Below, in pieces: positions 45,231 to 56,249 of a stretch of 64,000 bases of DNA. The DNA comes from Ascoidea rubescens DSM 1968. Lineage: Eukaryota; Ascomycota; Saccharomycetes; Ascoideales; Ascoideaceae. Made by a program: the position numbers and the translations under genes. Below the pieces are notes generated by a model that was not told the origin of the DNA, made no database searches, and saw only the letters and a list, made by a program, of their open reading frames with translations. Location: the NCBI RefSeq assembly GCF_001661345.1, contig NW_017962924.1:372001-436000 (forward strand). The letters are read 5' to 3'. How positions within the stretch are numbered: position 1 is the stretch's first letter; the number at the start of each line of letters is the position of its first letter.

Positions 45231-45794
45231 ATTCCAGCTAAATTTTAGAAACCAACGCTATACAATTGTGAAATCTTATTCTGCTCCAACTGTATTGCTC
45301 TTAATACCTGATATTTCTATAGTTTTATTCTATTTGCTGTGATTTCAGTGTTTTTCAGTGTTTTTTGATAGTTGTGTTCTTCTTCCTAGATCTTTTTAAT
45401 GACAATTTGACAATCTTATTTGCTTAGCTTGTTTCTCCCAACTTTCTCTTTTAATATAAATTCAACTTAATTTTCCCTCTGCCTTCGTCCTCTTTCCTGC
45501 CATCTGCTAGAAAACCTCTTTTGCCTTTCTTTTTCCTGCTTTCTTGCTTTTCTCTCTTCTTGCTTTATGTCTATCAAACAAAGCAATACTCCATCCTTCA
45601 ATTACATCCTCTCCACTATAAATCTATCCTGCTATCCTTTTGTGGCCTCCTTTTATTATATTCTTTTCATTACATTCACCATTCTTTTTACTACTTCAAT
45701 CATATCATCTGCTACCGCCTACCCATTGTGTTTCAATTCACATTTTCGTTTCTAATTCCACTTTCTTCCCCTTTTAATTAAATCCCACTCACCC

Positions 45795-45857
45795 AAAATC
45801 AGAATCAAAATCAGAATCAGAATCAGAATCAGAATCAGAACCAGAATCAGAATCAAA
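45795..45857. repeat. AGAATC hexamer array in the CYC8 leader
   Basis: About ten units of AGAATC with AAAATC and AGAACC variants, 220-280 bp before the CYC8 start codon. The same hexamer type (AAAATC) is present before the gene at 15633-16790. Confidence 0.85.
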
Positions 45858-46075
45858 AAACAAAAAAAACAACTTCACTTTCAAGCCTTTTTTTTTAAAA
45901 CTTTATTACTTTAAATCACTTAAATCTCCTTTACATAATCATCCTATCCATCATAACCATCTCAATTGTTATCTCCATCTACATCTATCTAATATTAATA
46001 TTCCTACTTCTATTCGATACCACTCTAAAAATACCACTAAAATTCAACATCAACTTGCAATTTTATCCTGTCTGA

Positions 46076-48659
46076 ATGAACATAATAACTAACAATCACA
46101 ACAACATGTCAACTCAATCCAATATTTCTAGAACTAATATAAATTCGTTCAACAATCCAATCTCACACAATACTGTCAATACTCAACAACCACAACTCTC
46201 AGCTCTACCCATCCCAATAAATCAACAAGATCAAAAAGACCAAATCCCACAGATCCCACAACTCTCTCAACTCTCTCAACTCTCTCAGGGTTTACAATCA
46301 AACCCACAACTACTGCAGCACATTCCCCCATCTCAACAACAGCAACTAATTGAACTGCAGCTGCAACACCAGCATTTACTGCAACAACAGCTGCAGCCTC
46401 AACCACAACCACAACAATCCCAGTCACAACCTCAACCTCAACCTCAACCACAACCGCAACTGCAATCACAACTGCAGCAGCAACAGCCAAATGATTCACT
46501 CTCCTACAAACTACTATCTCTAACTGTTGAAACCTGGCTTGCTATCGGCGCATGCGCTGAATCCATGAACGATGATGAGAGTGCTGCCTCTGCCTACAAT
46601 AAAGTTTTGGCTCTAGTACCTGACAATGTTGTTGCCTCCATTGCCATCGGCAACTTATTCAGAGGCAGGGATTTATTCGCAAAAGCATCTGAATACTATC
46701 AAAGAGCCTTGACAATAGACTCCAAAAATGGTGATGTCTGGGGCTTGCTAGGCCACTGTTTCCTAATGCTCGATGACTTGCAAAGCGCTTACGGTGCCTA
46801 CCAACAAGCTCTATACCATCTAAACAACCCCAATGCTCCAAAATTATGGCATGGCATCGGTATTCTATACGACCGTTATGGCTCTTTAGAATACGCTGAA
46901 GAAGCCTTTGTACGAGTCCTAGAATTGGATCCAAACTTCGAAAAGGCTTCCGAAATCTACTTCAGATTGGGAATCATATACAAACATCAACACAAACTAC
47001 GCGAAGCTTTGGAATGCTTCAAATATATCCTAGACAACCCCCCAATCCCACTAACCCAACCCGATGTCTGGTTTCAAATTGGTGCTGTATTGGAACAGCA
47101 AAGAGACTACACCGCCGCTAAAGATGCCTACGAAAGAGTTCTATCCGTCAACCCTAACCACTCAAAAGTACTACAACAATTGGGCTGTCTTTACTCCCAA
47201 AATACTGCTGAATTCAAAGACTTTAGTAAAGCATTGGCCCTTCTAAACGAATCCTTGAATATCGACAGAACTGACGCTCACACTTGGTACCACATTGGAA
47301 GAGTCTACATGATGACAAACGATTACTCGTCAGCCTACGATGCTTTCCAACAAGCTGTCAACCTTGAACAAAGAAATCCAACTTTTTGGTGCTCAATTGG
47401 CGTACTATATTATCAAATGTCTCAATTTAGAGACGCTCTTGATGCCTACACTAAAGCCATTCGCTTGAATCCTTACATATCCGAAGTTTGGTATGATTTA
47501 GGTACACTATACGAAACTTGCAATAATCAGATCTCAGATGCTTTAGACGCTTACAAACATGCCCTTAGTCTTGACCCATCCAATCCTCATATTCAAAAAA
47601 GATTGGAAGAATTAACTCAATTCGAAGAAAGAGGTGGTGTTTCCAATGCCAACAACTCTTTACCCCCACCAGCTCAAAGACCTGCTTTGCCCCAAACAAT
47701 GTTGCCGAGTCATAAAAGCTCCTCGTCAAGTCTTTTAAATGGCGTAAACAATAGTAGTGGAAACCCTAGTAATACTAATGGTATCAATGGAAGTATTAAT
47801 GGCATTAATGGCATCAATGGCATTAATGGCATCAATGGCATCAACAGTCTTAATGGAAATCTTAATGGAAATCTTAATGGCAATAGGAATATCAATGGGA
47901 GCAATGGATTAAGTCATTCGCAAGAGTTAAACGGATTAGGGTCAGGATCACCATCAGGACCAGGATCTGGATCGGTATCGGTATCGGTATCGGTATCAGG
48001 ACCAGGACTGATTGAAAGAAATCCATATAATCCAGTTAGACCCTTACAAGTCCAATCTACTAACTCATTACCAACAACACAAACAAGTGCTGAAAATTCA
48101 CTTCAACAATTGGCACATAACGAACAACAAATTCGAAATACATATTCTGCACAACCAAGTCAAGCAATCGATCAACCAAGTATTGCTCCATTGGGAAATA
48201 TTTCTCAATCATCATATTCTCAAAGTCAGGTTTCAAATCCACCAACAACACAACAAACTCAAGCCCCAAGTCAAAGTCAAACTCAAACTCCTGGATTGAA
48301 TCAAGGAATTAATCAATCAGCTAATCCAATTTATGAAGTAACACCATTGGAAAGTAATGAAATTGAAAGAGGAAACAGTGGAAGAACAATTTTATCACAA
48401 CCAGAACAAATTATACCATTCAAGAGGGAATTGGAAGACAAAGATACTTTAAGCAAACCCAAAAAGAAAAATAGTCGAAGATCGTCAAATAATTCTAAAA
48501 AGTCACCAACCCCACAATCCAGTTTGAAATCAAATAGTAGAAGCAAAAGATCGGCATCTGGTGGATCACCATATGTTAGTAAGAAACATAATAATACTAA
48601 ACGAGGAGACAAGAAAGAAAAAGAAAAAGAAAAAGAACGAGATAATTTGAATAATAGTC

Positions 48660-48701
<42 letters not shown>

Positions 48702-49216
48702 TTAATAGCGTTGGAAACAAAAAGGAAAATAAAATATCAGCATTATTATCAGCTACTATAAATTCGCCATCAGTTGGGAGTCCTCTAGCTCAAACCGTTC
48801 CAATAGCTAGCAGTGAATTATTACCAGTATCAGTTGGGGGTGCAGCAGTTGCTCAGACAGTGCCAAATGCACAAGCGGTGCAAGGTGTGCAGAGTGTGCC
48901 AGGTGCACCAAGCGTATCGAGCTTATCGAGTGTGCAAAATGGAACAATAGCAGCAAACAATAGGGCTAGTGGCGAAGAAAAAAAACCAATAAAGCCAATT
49001 TCAATTAAGCCTAAAGAGAAAAAACCAGTGATAGCTATAAAATCTAATTTGGATGCAACAGAAAAAGAGAAACACAAAGCAAACTGGCCTCCAGTTGCAT
49101 ATGCCAAAATTGTCGATGATACAAAAGAAAGTTCTGGGGAAGAAAACAAAGAACAAATCGAAGGACCTTTGAGACGAGTAGAAGAAGATGAAGATTATGA
49201 CATGGATGATGAATAA
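46076..49216 (+). CDS. CYC8: Cyc8/Ssn6 general corepressor subunit (TPR protein)
   Basis: 1046 residues. The N-terminal Gln-rich region (about 25-140) is followed by about ten TPR repeats (residues 151-515), including AYNKVLALVPDN, YYQRALTIDSKNGDVWGLLG, AYQQALYHLNNPNAPKLWHG, AFVRVLELDPNFEKASEIYF and AYTKAIRLNPYISEVWYDLG. This order and sequence match Cyc8. It forms the Cyc8-Tup1 corepressor recruited by DNA-binding factors. The C-terminal half is disordered: NGI repeats near 580, SVSV repeats near 640, Lys/Ser tracts and an AGC-encoded Ser run near 865, ending EDEDYDMDDE. Two in-frame ATGs open the frame (46076 and 46106). The TPR part is far less repetitive and uses no CTG that I saw. Confidence 0.95.
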
Positions 49217-49557
49217 AATAGATTATTTGTAAAATAAGTAGTTTTTTTTTTTTTTTTTTGATTTGTTTCGTTGTGCTGCGTTGTGTTTTATAGTGTTTTG
49301 TTTTATCATTTTCATTTTTGCCGTCATTTTTTTATTTTATTTTGTTAGTTATATTCTGTATAATACATTGATTCTATATAATACATTAATTCTATAAGCT
49401 ATGAGTTGAAACGCAAAATCAAGCTTTCAGTGAAGGATTTGTGAAAGGTCTAGATTTTTTAATCAAAGAAGGAATTGAGGTTGGATGTTAACACGTGGTT
49501 TATTAGTGTTTTTTTTCATGCTTAGGAGAAGAGAGATAAGTTGAGGCATTGTGATGG
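49217..49557. promoter_or_regulatory. CYC8 3' end / TEX1 promoter
   Basis: 341 bp. A T-run follows the CYC8 stop. There are repeated ATAATACATTGATTCTAT-like units near 49358-49395 and a CACGTG at 49492-49497, 61-91 bp before the TEX1 start candidates. Confidence 0.45.
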
Positions 49558-50595
49558 ATGATATATAGTGTTGTAAATACAAGTATAATGGCAGAAGATC
49601 CAATAACATCGTCAAGGCTGTATTTCAAGTCATTATATCAAGTGCCATTTCATGACAAAGCCGAAATTGGGACTAAAGATATAGGAGATGTTGAGTGGAA
49701 CCCCAGTGGAACACGAATTGGATATTCGAGAATGAACAATACGTTGATTATCAAAGAGTTTCGAAACCAGCATAGTTCACAAGTTTTGAATACTTATATT
49801 ATTGATAAGCCACATGCGAATCCAATTGAGGAAATGAGCTGGCATCCGTTTAGTGATTCAACATTGATTACCGTTGGCAGAGATGAGTATGTTAAGATTT
49901 GGAATACGAAAACACTGAAGTTGATTTATCAAATCAAGATCAAGGGGAATTGTTATTTGGTAAAGTATTCAAACGACGGAAGATTTATCATGACGACCAG
50001 CAGTTATTATAACGAGAAGATCAAAAGCAATGAGTATTACTTGAGTTTGGTTAATGTGAAAAGAGGGTATGAGGTTGTGCGAGTGCACAAGTTGGAGCAA
50101 AAGATCTATGATTCAATATGGACCAACTCGTCGAACGCAATTATCTTTGGGTGTCTTGATGGATCTGTTCCCATGTACAAGGTGGACGAAGAAACTGGGG
50201 ATATTGTAAAGATATTCAGTTTTGAGGGCCATATGTCGACGGTTAATTGTTTGGCGTTCGACACGAAGGGCCGGTACTTGGTGACCGGGGGTCACGAGGG
50301 GGTGATAGCGATCTGGTCGATGAAGAGTTTGTCGTGCATCAAGACATTGGCAATGGTGGACGAACCGGTGATGAGCTTGGATTTGTCGAGGGAAGGGTCG
50401 TACTGCGTGGCGACGTTCCAGGGCAACGAGTGTGGACGAGTGTTCCATATCGACGAGAGTGAGGAAACGTTCAAGATCGAGAAAAACAGGTCGACCAACA
50501 ATGCGTTTGCCAAAGTCCGATTCCATCCCAAGCAGTCGACGTTTGTTTACACCACGTACGACGGAGTGTTGACGAACTTGATGAAGCGAATCTAG
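49558..50595 (+). CDS. TEX1: WD40 protein of the THO/TREX complex (Tex1/THOC3)
   Basis: 345 residues from the first ATG; an in-frame ATG at 49588 (MAEDPITSSRLYFKSLYQVP) may be the true start. At least six WD-type blades are visible: IGDVEWNPSGTRIGYSRMNN, IEEMSWHPFSDSTLITVGRD, EYVKIWNTK, FEGHMSTVNCLAFDTKGRYL, GVIAIWSMKSLSCIKTLAMV and FAKVRFHPKQSTFVYTTYDG. The block order, including the pair DEPVMSLDLSREGS and AKVRFHPK, fits THOC3/Tex1, which joins THO and mRNA export factors during elongation. The 5' half is AT-rich and the 3' half (from about 50150) GC-rich, at the edge of a GC island. Confidence 0.8.
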   Translation: MIYSVVNTSIMAEDPITSSRLYFKSLYQVPFHDKAEIGTKDIGDVEWNPSGTRIGYSRMNNTLIIKEFRNQHSSQVLNTYIIDKPHANPIEEMSWHPFSDSTLITVGRDEYVKIWNTKTLKLIYQIKIKGNCYLVKYSNDGRFIMTTSSYYNEKIKSNEYYLSLVNVKRGYEVVRVHKLEQKIYDSIWTNSSNAIIFGCLDGSVPMYKVDEETGDIVKIFSFEGHMSTVNCLAFDTKGRYLVTGGHEGVIAIWSMKSLSCIKTLAMVDEPVMSLDLSREGSYCVATFQGNECGRVFHIDESEETFKIEKNRSTNNAFAKVRFHPKQSTFVYTTYDGVLTNLMKRI

Positions 50596-52100
50596 GGGGA
50601 TGGCGGTGAGTCACCAAAGCAATGGATGCTTGTTGACGAAGAGGACGATAAGACTCACAGCATAAATAGCAACAGACAACATCTGCCCAAAGGGGAACAA
50701 GTGTGGGAGCAATACGAGTGAAGCAACGATGACGCTGAGTGGGAGCCAGTCGCAACAAGAAGGGAAGCTGGAGCACAGGCAGGTCCGTGATTGGTCAGCC
50801 GGAACGCTGGTCTCAGCACGCACCAAACAAATGGTAAGGGTGTGTTGAGCAGGGAGTGAGGATGAAATTAGGTGGTCGGCCGTGCAGGTGGATCAGCGCG
50901 TTCAGGTTGGCTGGTCTGGAGATCGCATTGCAAGCAGATGCGCGGCGGCCAGCAAATGCCGCAAGAACCAACAGCCAGTTCCCGTGCGAAGCGCTAGCAA
51001 CACAAAGCGCGCAACAAAGAATCCGCAACGCCGCTTGTGGTTGGCTGGACGCGGAAGTGTAGGTTTAATGCAGGTGTTGCCAGCGTCAGCTCGGTTTCAT
51101 CCAGGCCCTGCTGGCTTGGCCGACTCCTGGGGATGCATTGCAATCAGAGAGTGGAAGCCTGGGAACTGTGTGCGGATTTTGTGGATTTTGTGAACCGGAG
51201 AAATGAGAAGATTGAGAAGATTGAGACGAGAAAAGCGAAATCTGGGGAGAAATCCTGGCGGACTTCTCTTTTGGGCCAGATTAGCTTATTCTCCCATATC
51301 TCGCTTTGCATTTTTTACCCATCCTCTGCAGTGTTTTCCTGATCCATAAGTGTGCAGGTTAAAATGAAAATATTTCCCAACTTTTGAATTATTTCCCGAA
51401 CCTCAGCATTCTACAAAGTTTTGCTGCTACTTCTGAACAAATGGGATTGGAGAGGGAACTGAAATTTTGTGATTCAATGGTTGTAGATCTCTGTATTACT
51501 CAGAAGTGGATGAGTCTTTGCAGAGCGAGCCATGATATATAAATGCTCTCCAATCACCAGCAACTCATTGCTTTCCCCTTTCCATCCTCTTTCAGTACTT
51601 TGTTTTGGATTTAGCTAGCTCAAGACCACTCAAGACCACACCAGCAGAGCAATTACAAAACACTTCTCTGTCCTACGCCCTATGCTATAGCGATATCTAA
51701 ATTCCTGTACAATCTCAACTCATATAAATATATTGGGCAAGCTCCTATCTGTAATATCTCCCATCTCCTGTATATATCCATCAACAACAACTTCCTCTAT
51801 TTATAACCCAACACACCTCACACTTACTTCACATTTACCTCGCGTACACATCACATAAACTTCATACAGATCTAAATCACTATCATTCCATTTTTTGCTT
51901 TTTCAAACGCTATTATTTAAGATCCAATTTTTCATCCCACTTGTAACCAACTTGATATATCTTGCAGTCTATATATACTCTGCTTTTTAATTATACTATA
52001 TTCATTCCTATTCATATCTATACTATAACCATATCCTATCCTATCCTATCCTATCCTGTTATATTACATTACATTATATCATATCATATCAACAATAAAA
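50596..52100. promoter_or_regulatory. GC island and long leader region upstream of the 52101 gene
   Basis: 1.5 kb. From 50596 to about 51260 it is GC-rich (35 of 60 bases G or C at 50881-50940), with open frames on both strands but no recognisable protein. It becomes AT-rich after that. A TATA-like ATATATAAAT is at 51535-51544. The following 550 bp is C/T-rich with short ATG frames (for example at 51543 and 51680) and a TATCC array at 52031-52058, and is probably a long 5' leader. Confidence 0.5.
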
Positions 52101-53273
52101 ATGTCTTCAACTATAATTCCATCCATCCAACTATCTTACCAGATTCATTCAAAATTTCAGAATGAATTATCTAAAAATGATTTCTGCTTGAGAAAACTTT
52201 TAGCTCATGCAATTTTATACGAAAAAATCATCCACAATCAAAAATTTATTCAAAATAATTTAAATGATAATCAAAATGATAATCAAAATGACATTCAAAA
52301 TGACATTCAAAACGATAATCAAAATGATAACTTAAAATCAAACTCTATACATCAAAAATCAACTTCAACTATCACCGATTACAAAATAACGAATATATCA
52401 GAAAAAGATGAAGATGACTATAAAGAACCCTCTCAATCTCCAAAACTTGATCGATACAATGAATATGCTCAATATAACGACTTTGATCAATATAACGAAT
52501 CTAACTCTGAAAAATCAAGTGATTCCAATGATTCCAATGATTCTAATGACTATGATAATCAAATCCAAAATCAAATCACTATAAATTACTACAACTACCA
52601 ATTACCTGATGATGATGATGATGAATACTCAGATTCTGAAGACTATTATAACGAATTTAATAAAAACGACAACTATTTTATTAACAATAATCAAAATAAT
52701 CAAAACAATCAAGATAAAATTAATGATAACGTTAATGTTAATAACAGTTACGATGATGATAATGATAATGATAATGATAATGATGATGATGATGATGATG
52801 ATGAATATTACTACTACAATAACATCTCACCTTCAAAACAAATCCCAATCTCAAACTCAATCTTCAGCAAAAACTACACTTACAATCACAATATTCAATC
52901 AAACAATTTTCTTGGTATAATTCACGAAGTTGATGAATCTGATGAATTCGACATTCAAAAAATCAACTCAGACTCAAATCCAAATTCAATCCCAATCCCA
53001 ACCTCAAACTCATCCTCTTTCGATCGCTATAAAAATCTAAACATAGCTTCTTCTCCCCAATTCTCTTCCTCTTCTTCTTTTACTGACGATGACGACTTGC
53101 TCAATAACTCATCCGATGATGAATTTGAAGATTTCTATTTCTCAACTCTCAACAACCCAAACAGCTCAATTAATAATCATAATCACACTCTTAACTCTTT
53201 TAATAACAATAACTATAATCACAACTTAAACATAAACCTAAATCTAAATCTAAATACAATCTCCGTCACCTAA
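52101..53273 (+). CDS. Acidic Asn/Asp-rich protein with a conserved-looking N-terminus
   Basis: 390 residues. Residues 1-50 (IQLSYQIHSKFQNELSKNDF, then CLRKLLAHAILYEKII) look helical and ordered. The remainder is low complexity: NDNQNDIQ repeats from an 11-12-bp DNA unit, DDDDDEYSDSEDYYNEF, NDNDNDNDDDDDDD and a Ser/Asn-rich end. The N-terminal block reminds me of a small fungal family with an LRxLVxHANLLD motif, but I cannot name it. The very long, structured promoter suggests tight regulation. Real gene likely. Confidence 0.7.
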   Translation: MSSTIIPSIQLSYQIHSKFQNELSKNDFCLRKLLAHAILYEKIIHNQKFIQNNLNDNQNDNQNDIQNDIQNDNQNDNLKSNSIHQKSTSTITDYKITNISEKDEDDYKEPSQSPKLDRYNEYAQYNDFDQYNESNSEKSSDSNDSNDSNDYDNQIQNQITINYYNYQLPDDDDDEYSDSEDYYNEFNKNDNYFINNNQNNQNNQDKINDNVNVNNSYDDDNDNDNDNDDDDDDDEYYYYNNISPSKQIPISNSIFSKNYTYNHNIQSNNFLGIIHEVDESDEFDIQKINSDSNPNSIPIPTSNSSSFDRYKNLNIASSPQFSSSSSFTDDDDLLNNSSDDEFEDFYFSTLNNPNSSINNHNHTLNSFNNNNYNHNLNINLNLNLNTISVT

Positions 53274-54460
53274 TTTACTCCCGCCATCTATTATATTATA
53301 ATCTCATTATAATTATTACCCAATTTTTATACTATATTTCATTTTGACTTGACTTGACTTTTTTCTTTTCTTTTACTTCTTTTCCCAACAATTTTAATTC
53401 TTTTTTTATCTGCGTGTTCATTTTCTTTATCATCTTTTATTTTATTTGTGTTTTTCTTCTCCTATTGATTACTAATCTTATTCTTATGCCCTTTGTTTTA
53501 CTCTTTAATTTTTTTATTTATCATTTTTTATTTTTTATTTTTTATTTTTCTTACTTTACGTATTCTTTTCCTAACTACTTTGTTCTGATGAATAGAGTTT
53601 ACTTATTTTACCAAAAAAAAATGCTTCTGCTTTGCTTGCCTTTTTGCTTACGCTTTGCTTGCTGCGATGAGTTTTTATTTTTTTTTCCCCTTTATCTTTC
53701 TATTCTTTTTCTTTGTACTTTGTGTAATGCCCCTAATAAATCATTAATTTCAAATCAACTTCAAAAAGAGTCAACCCCAGATTTCAACTCACCTTACCTT
53801 CCAAAACTAGGAATTGGTAAACGATATCCGGTGGACATTATCCGGCCGCACTTTCCGTTGTAGAAATCCACACATCCACTCCGCACCCATGACCCATCCG
53901 CACCAGACCCATCCACACCCTTGCCTGCCCGCACCGGAAGACGTGCGGTTTTCCTTCCGGCGGCGACCGGCAAACGGCGGCGACCGGAAATTTCCCCAGA
54001 AAGTGCTCGGCGGCTTTGCAGCGCTTTCCAAAGATCCACAGAGTCGGAGCCGATCCCCAGTTTGTTCCAGGCCACTTAAATCATCCAAAGCTCGACAAAA
54101 ACTCCAGGGCATTGTTTATTCAATTATACTCATTATCGTTCTTTGACATTTTATTGTTGGTATTTATCCAACTACATCTCTCTTTTTCCAATTATTATCT
54201 AATCAATAACGACACACCTATTTATATTCTTCTTCTCTACTTATATTACTTATATATATCAATTGCTACTATTCCAACGACTGCTTCTTCTTTTATAACC
54301 TTATCCCATCAAACCTATAATATATCCTCATCGAACCACAGTTCATAATCCATATTCATATTCATAATCCATAATCCATATTCTTACCCTATATTCTTCC
54401 ACTCTTTCTTTTTCTCACCACTATTCTCTCTACTCTCAACCTATATTATCTTTTCTCATA
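53274..54460. promoter_or_regulatory. Intergenic region and IDH2 promoter with GC island
   Basis: 1.19 kb. 53274-53780 is T-rich (3' end of the previous gene). 53800-54110 is a GC island rich in CCGGCGGCGACCGG-type blocks, including the near-repeat CGGCGACCGG at 53961 and 53977. A C/T-rich leader with repeated ATTCATAATCCATA units (54343-54385) runs up to the IDH2 ATG. No gene seen. Confidence 0.5.
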
Positions 54461-55510
54461 ATGGCTTCTATTGCAAAATTCACTGGAACTAAAAACAAAG
54501 ATGGTAAATACACTGTCACCTTGATCGAAGGTGATGGTATTGGTATTGAAATCTCAAAATCAGTCAAGGATATCTATGCTGCAGCTGAGGTCCCCATCAA
54601 GTGGGAACCTGTCGATGTTACTCCCCAGTTAGTTAATGGTAAGACAACTTTACCTCAAGAGGCTGTCGATTCGGTTTTTAAAAATAAAGTAGCACTCAAG
54701 GGTCCCTTGGCTACCCCCATTGGCAAAGGTCATGTCTCAATGAACTTAACCTTAAGAAGAACCTTTAATCTATTTGCCAACGTTAGACCATGCAAATCAA
54801 TTGTTGGTTACAAAACTCCTTACGATAACGTCGATACTGTTTTAATTAGAGAAAATACCGAAGGTGAATATTCGGGCATTGAACATACAATTGTTCCCGG
54901 TGTCGTTCAATCAATCAAATTGATCACCAAACCTGCCTCTGAAAGAGTTATCAAATACGCTTTTGAATACGCTAGACATGTTAACAAACCAAAAATTTTA
55001 GTGGTTCATAAAGCCTCAATCATGAAACTTTCCGATGGTTTATTTGTCAATACTGCAAAAGAAGTAGCAAAGGACTACCCAGACGTATCTTTAGATTTTG
55101 AATTAATCGATAACACCTGTCTCAAATTAACCACCGATCCAACCCAATACTCCGATGTTGTAATGGTTATGCCCAACTTATACGGCGATATCATGTCAGA
55201 TTTATCCTCTGGTTTAATTGGTGGTTTGGGCTTAACTCCATCTGGAAATATGGGTAACAATGTTTCCATTTTTGAAGCTGTCCATGGCTCTGCTCCCGAT
55301 ATTGCTGGAATGAATCTTGCTAATCCAACTGCTTTACTATTATCTTCTGTAATGATGTTAAGACACATGTCTTTAGATTTTTATGCCGATAAAATCGAAA
55401 AAGCTATTTTACAAACAATTGCTTCTGGTCCAGAAAATAGAACAAAAGATTTAAGAGGTCAAGCTGGTACTGACGAATTTACAAAAAAAATCATTGCTAA
55501 TTTAGAATAG
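54461..55510 (+). CDS. IDH2: NAD-dependent isocitrate dehydrogenase, catalytic (Idh2-type) subunit
   Basis: 349 residues. [20 protein letters not shown] opens the fold. [13 protein letters not shown] and [20 protein letters not shown] match the catalytic Idh2 rather than the regulatory Idh1. [13 protein letters not shown] starts at R130. [19 protein letters not shown] carries the metal-binding Asp residues, and [12 protein letters not shown] and [13 protein letters not shown] close the site. The enzyme oxidises isocitrate to 2-oxoglutarate in the TCA cycle as an Idh1/Idh2 octamer. Oddly, it begins [16 protein letters not shown] and lacks the Arg-rich presequence (about 15-20 residues) of other Idh2 proteins. 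The upstream frame is open but has no ATG and no Arg, and no convincing upstream exon was found. Confidence 0.93.
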   Translation: MASIAKFTGTKNKDGKYTVTLIEGDGIGIEISKSVKDIYAAAEVPIKWEPVDVTPQLVNGKTTLPQEAVDSVFKNKVALKGPLATPIGKGHVSMNLTLRRTFNLFANVRPCKSIVGYKTPYDNVDTVLIRENTEGEYSGIEHTIVPGVVQSIKLITKPASERVIKYAFEYARHVNKPKILVVHKASIMKLSDGLFVNTAKEVAKDYPDVSLDFELIDNTCLKLTTDPTQYSDVVMVMPNLYGDIMSDLSSGLIGGLGLTPSGNMGNNVSIFEAVHGSAPDIAGMNLANPTALLLSSVMMLRHMSLDFYADKIEKAILQTIASGPENRTKDLRGQAGTDEFTKKIIANLE

Positions 55511-55912
55511 TTACGTAAAAATCTTAGAAAAAAATATGAATAAAAATAAAAATAAATAAAAATAAATAAAAATAAATAAAAACAAAAAATTTTTAGTACC
55601 TTTCTTTTATTCTCTTCATTTTTTTTTTCTTTTTTTCTTTTTTTCTTTTTTCAGTTTTTATTTATTCCCGTTTATTCTATATTTTGTTTTGGTAAATGTA
55701 TTTTCTTACGCTATATCTCCAATAACTTCCATGACTTGAATTTTATTCTCTTTTCATAAATACCGATCAAAAGTTAATTCCGGTCTCCCAAAGCCGGATA
55801 TCACGTGATTATCTCTCCTTCTCCATGCATTGTTTTTTAATCTTTTATCTCTTTATCTCTTTAATGTTGCATTGTCTTTTCACTGCGAATCAGCTAGCCA
55901 GTTTTATTCATA
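55511..55912. promoter_or_regulatory. IDH2 3' end / DID4 promoter
   Basis: 402 bp between tandem genes. AAATAAAAAT repeats follow the IDH2 stop (55530-55585) and T-runs come next. From 55777 on, the sequence belongs to the inverted repeat, with a CACGTG at 55802-55807 and ATCTCTTTATCTCT repeats near 55845. Confidence 0.5.
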
Positions 55913-56249
55913 ATGCAATTGTTTGAATGGGCTTTTGGGAAAAAGCTAACACCCCAGGAAAAATTGAGAAAGGTTTGTTTTAAGTTGTTCTTACAACAAT
56001 GATATCATCATCATTATTATCATCATTGTTATCATCATTTTCTTTATTACTATCATATTGACTGCATACTGACAACATCTAAACATGGATGACTTTATTG
56101 CAGAACCAAAGAGCATTGGAACGTACTCAGCGCGAACTAGACAGAGAAAGACAAAAACTAGAAAGACAGGAAAAGACCATAGTGTCTGAGATCAAAAAAT
56201 CAGCTAAAAATGGCCAGATATCTGCTGCCAGAATCCAAGCAAAGGACTT
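55777..56249. repeat. Inverted copy of the DID4 5' region (right arm)
   Basis: The partner of 1-473. It covers 136 bp of DID4 promoter, exon 1, the intron and 146 nt of exon 2. The outer limit at 55777 is a true end of homology (55776 differs from the left arm). The inner limit at 56249 is set only by the window edge. Confidence 0.95.

Larger units (their letters stand above)
40731..46075. other. 5.3-kb gene desert between STO1 and CYC8
   Basis: Divergent intergenic region. On the STO1 side there is a CACGTG at 40851-40856. A 160-codon minus-strand ATG frame (40835-41317) is Ser/Pro/Leu-rich and not credible. A hairpin with TTGATATC repeats lies at 41492-41523. From about 41700 to 44500 the DNA is AT-rich with no gene. 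A GC-rich island at about 44770-45230 is followed by an 850-bp pyrimidine-rich region leading to CYC8, which includes an ATG frame of 62 codons (45567-45755) and the AGAATC array. I read the last kilobase as the CYC8 promoter and leader. Confidence 0.6.

Noticed and set aside
50856-51342. Overlapping frames in the GC island after TEX1
   Set aside because: Frames open on both strands at once, with Arg/Ala/Gly composition typical of GC-rich non-coding DNA.
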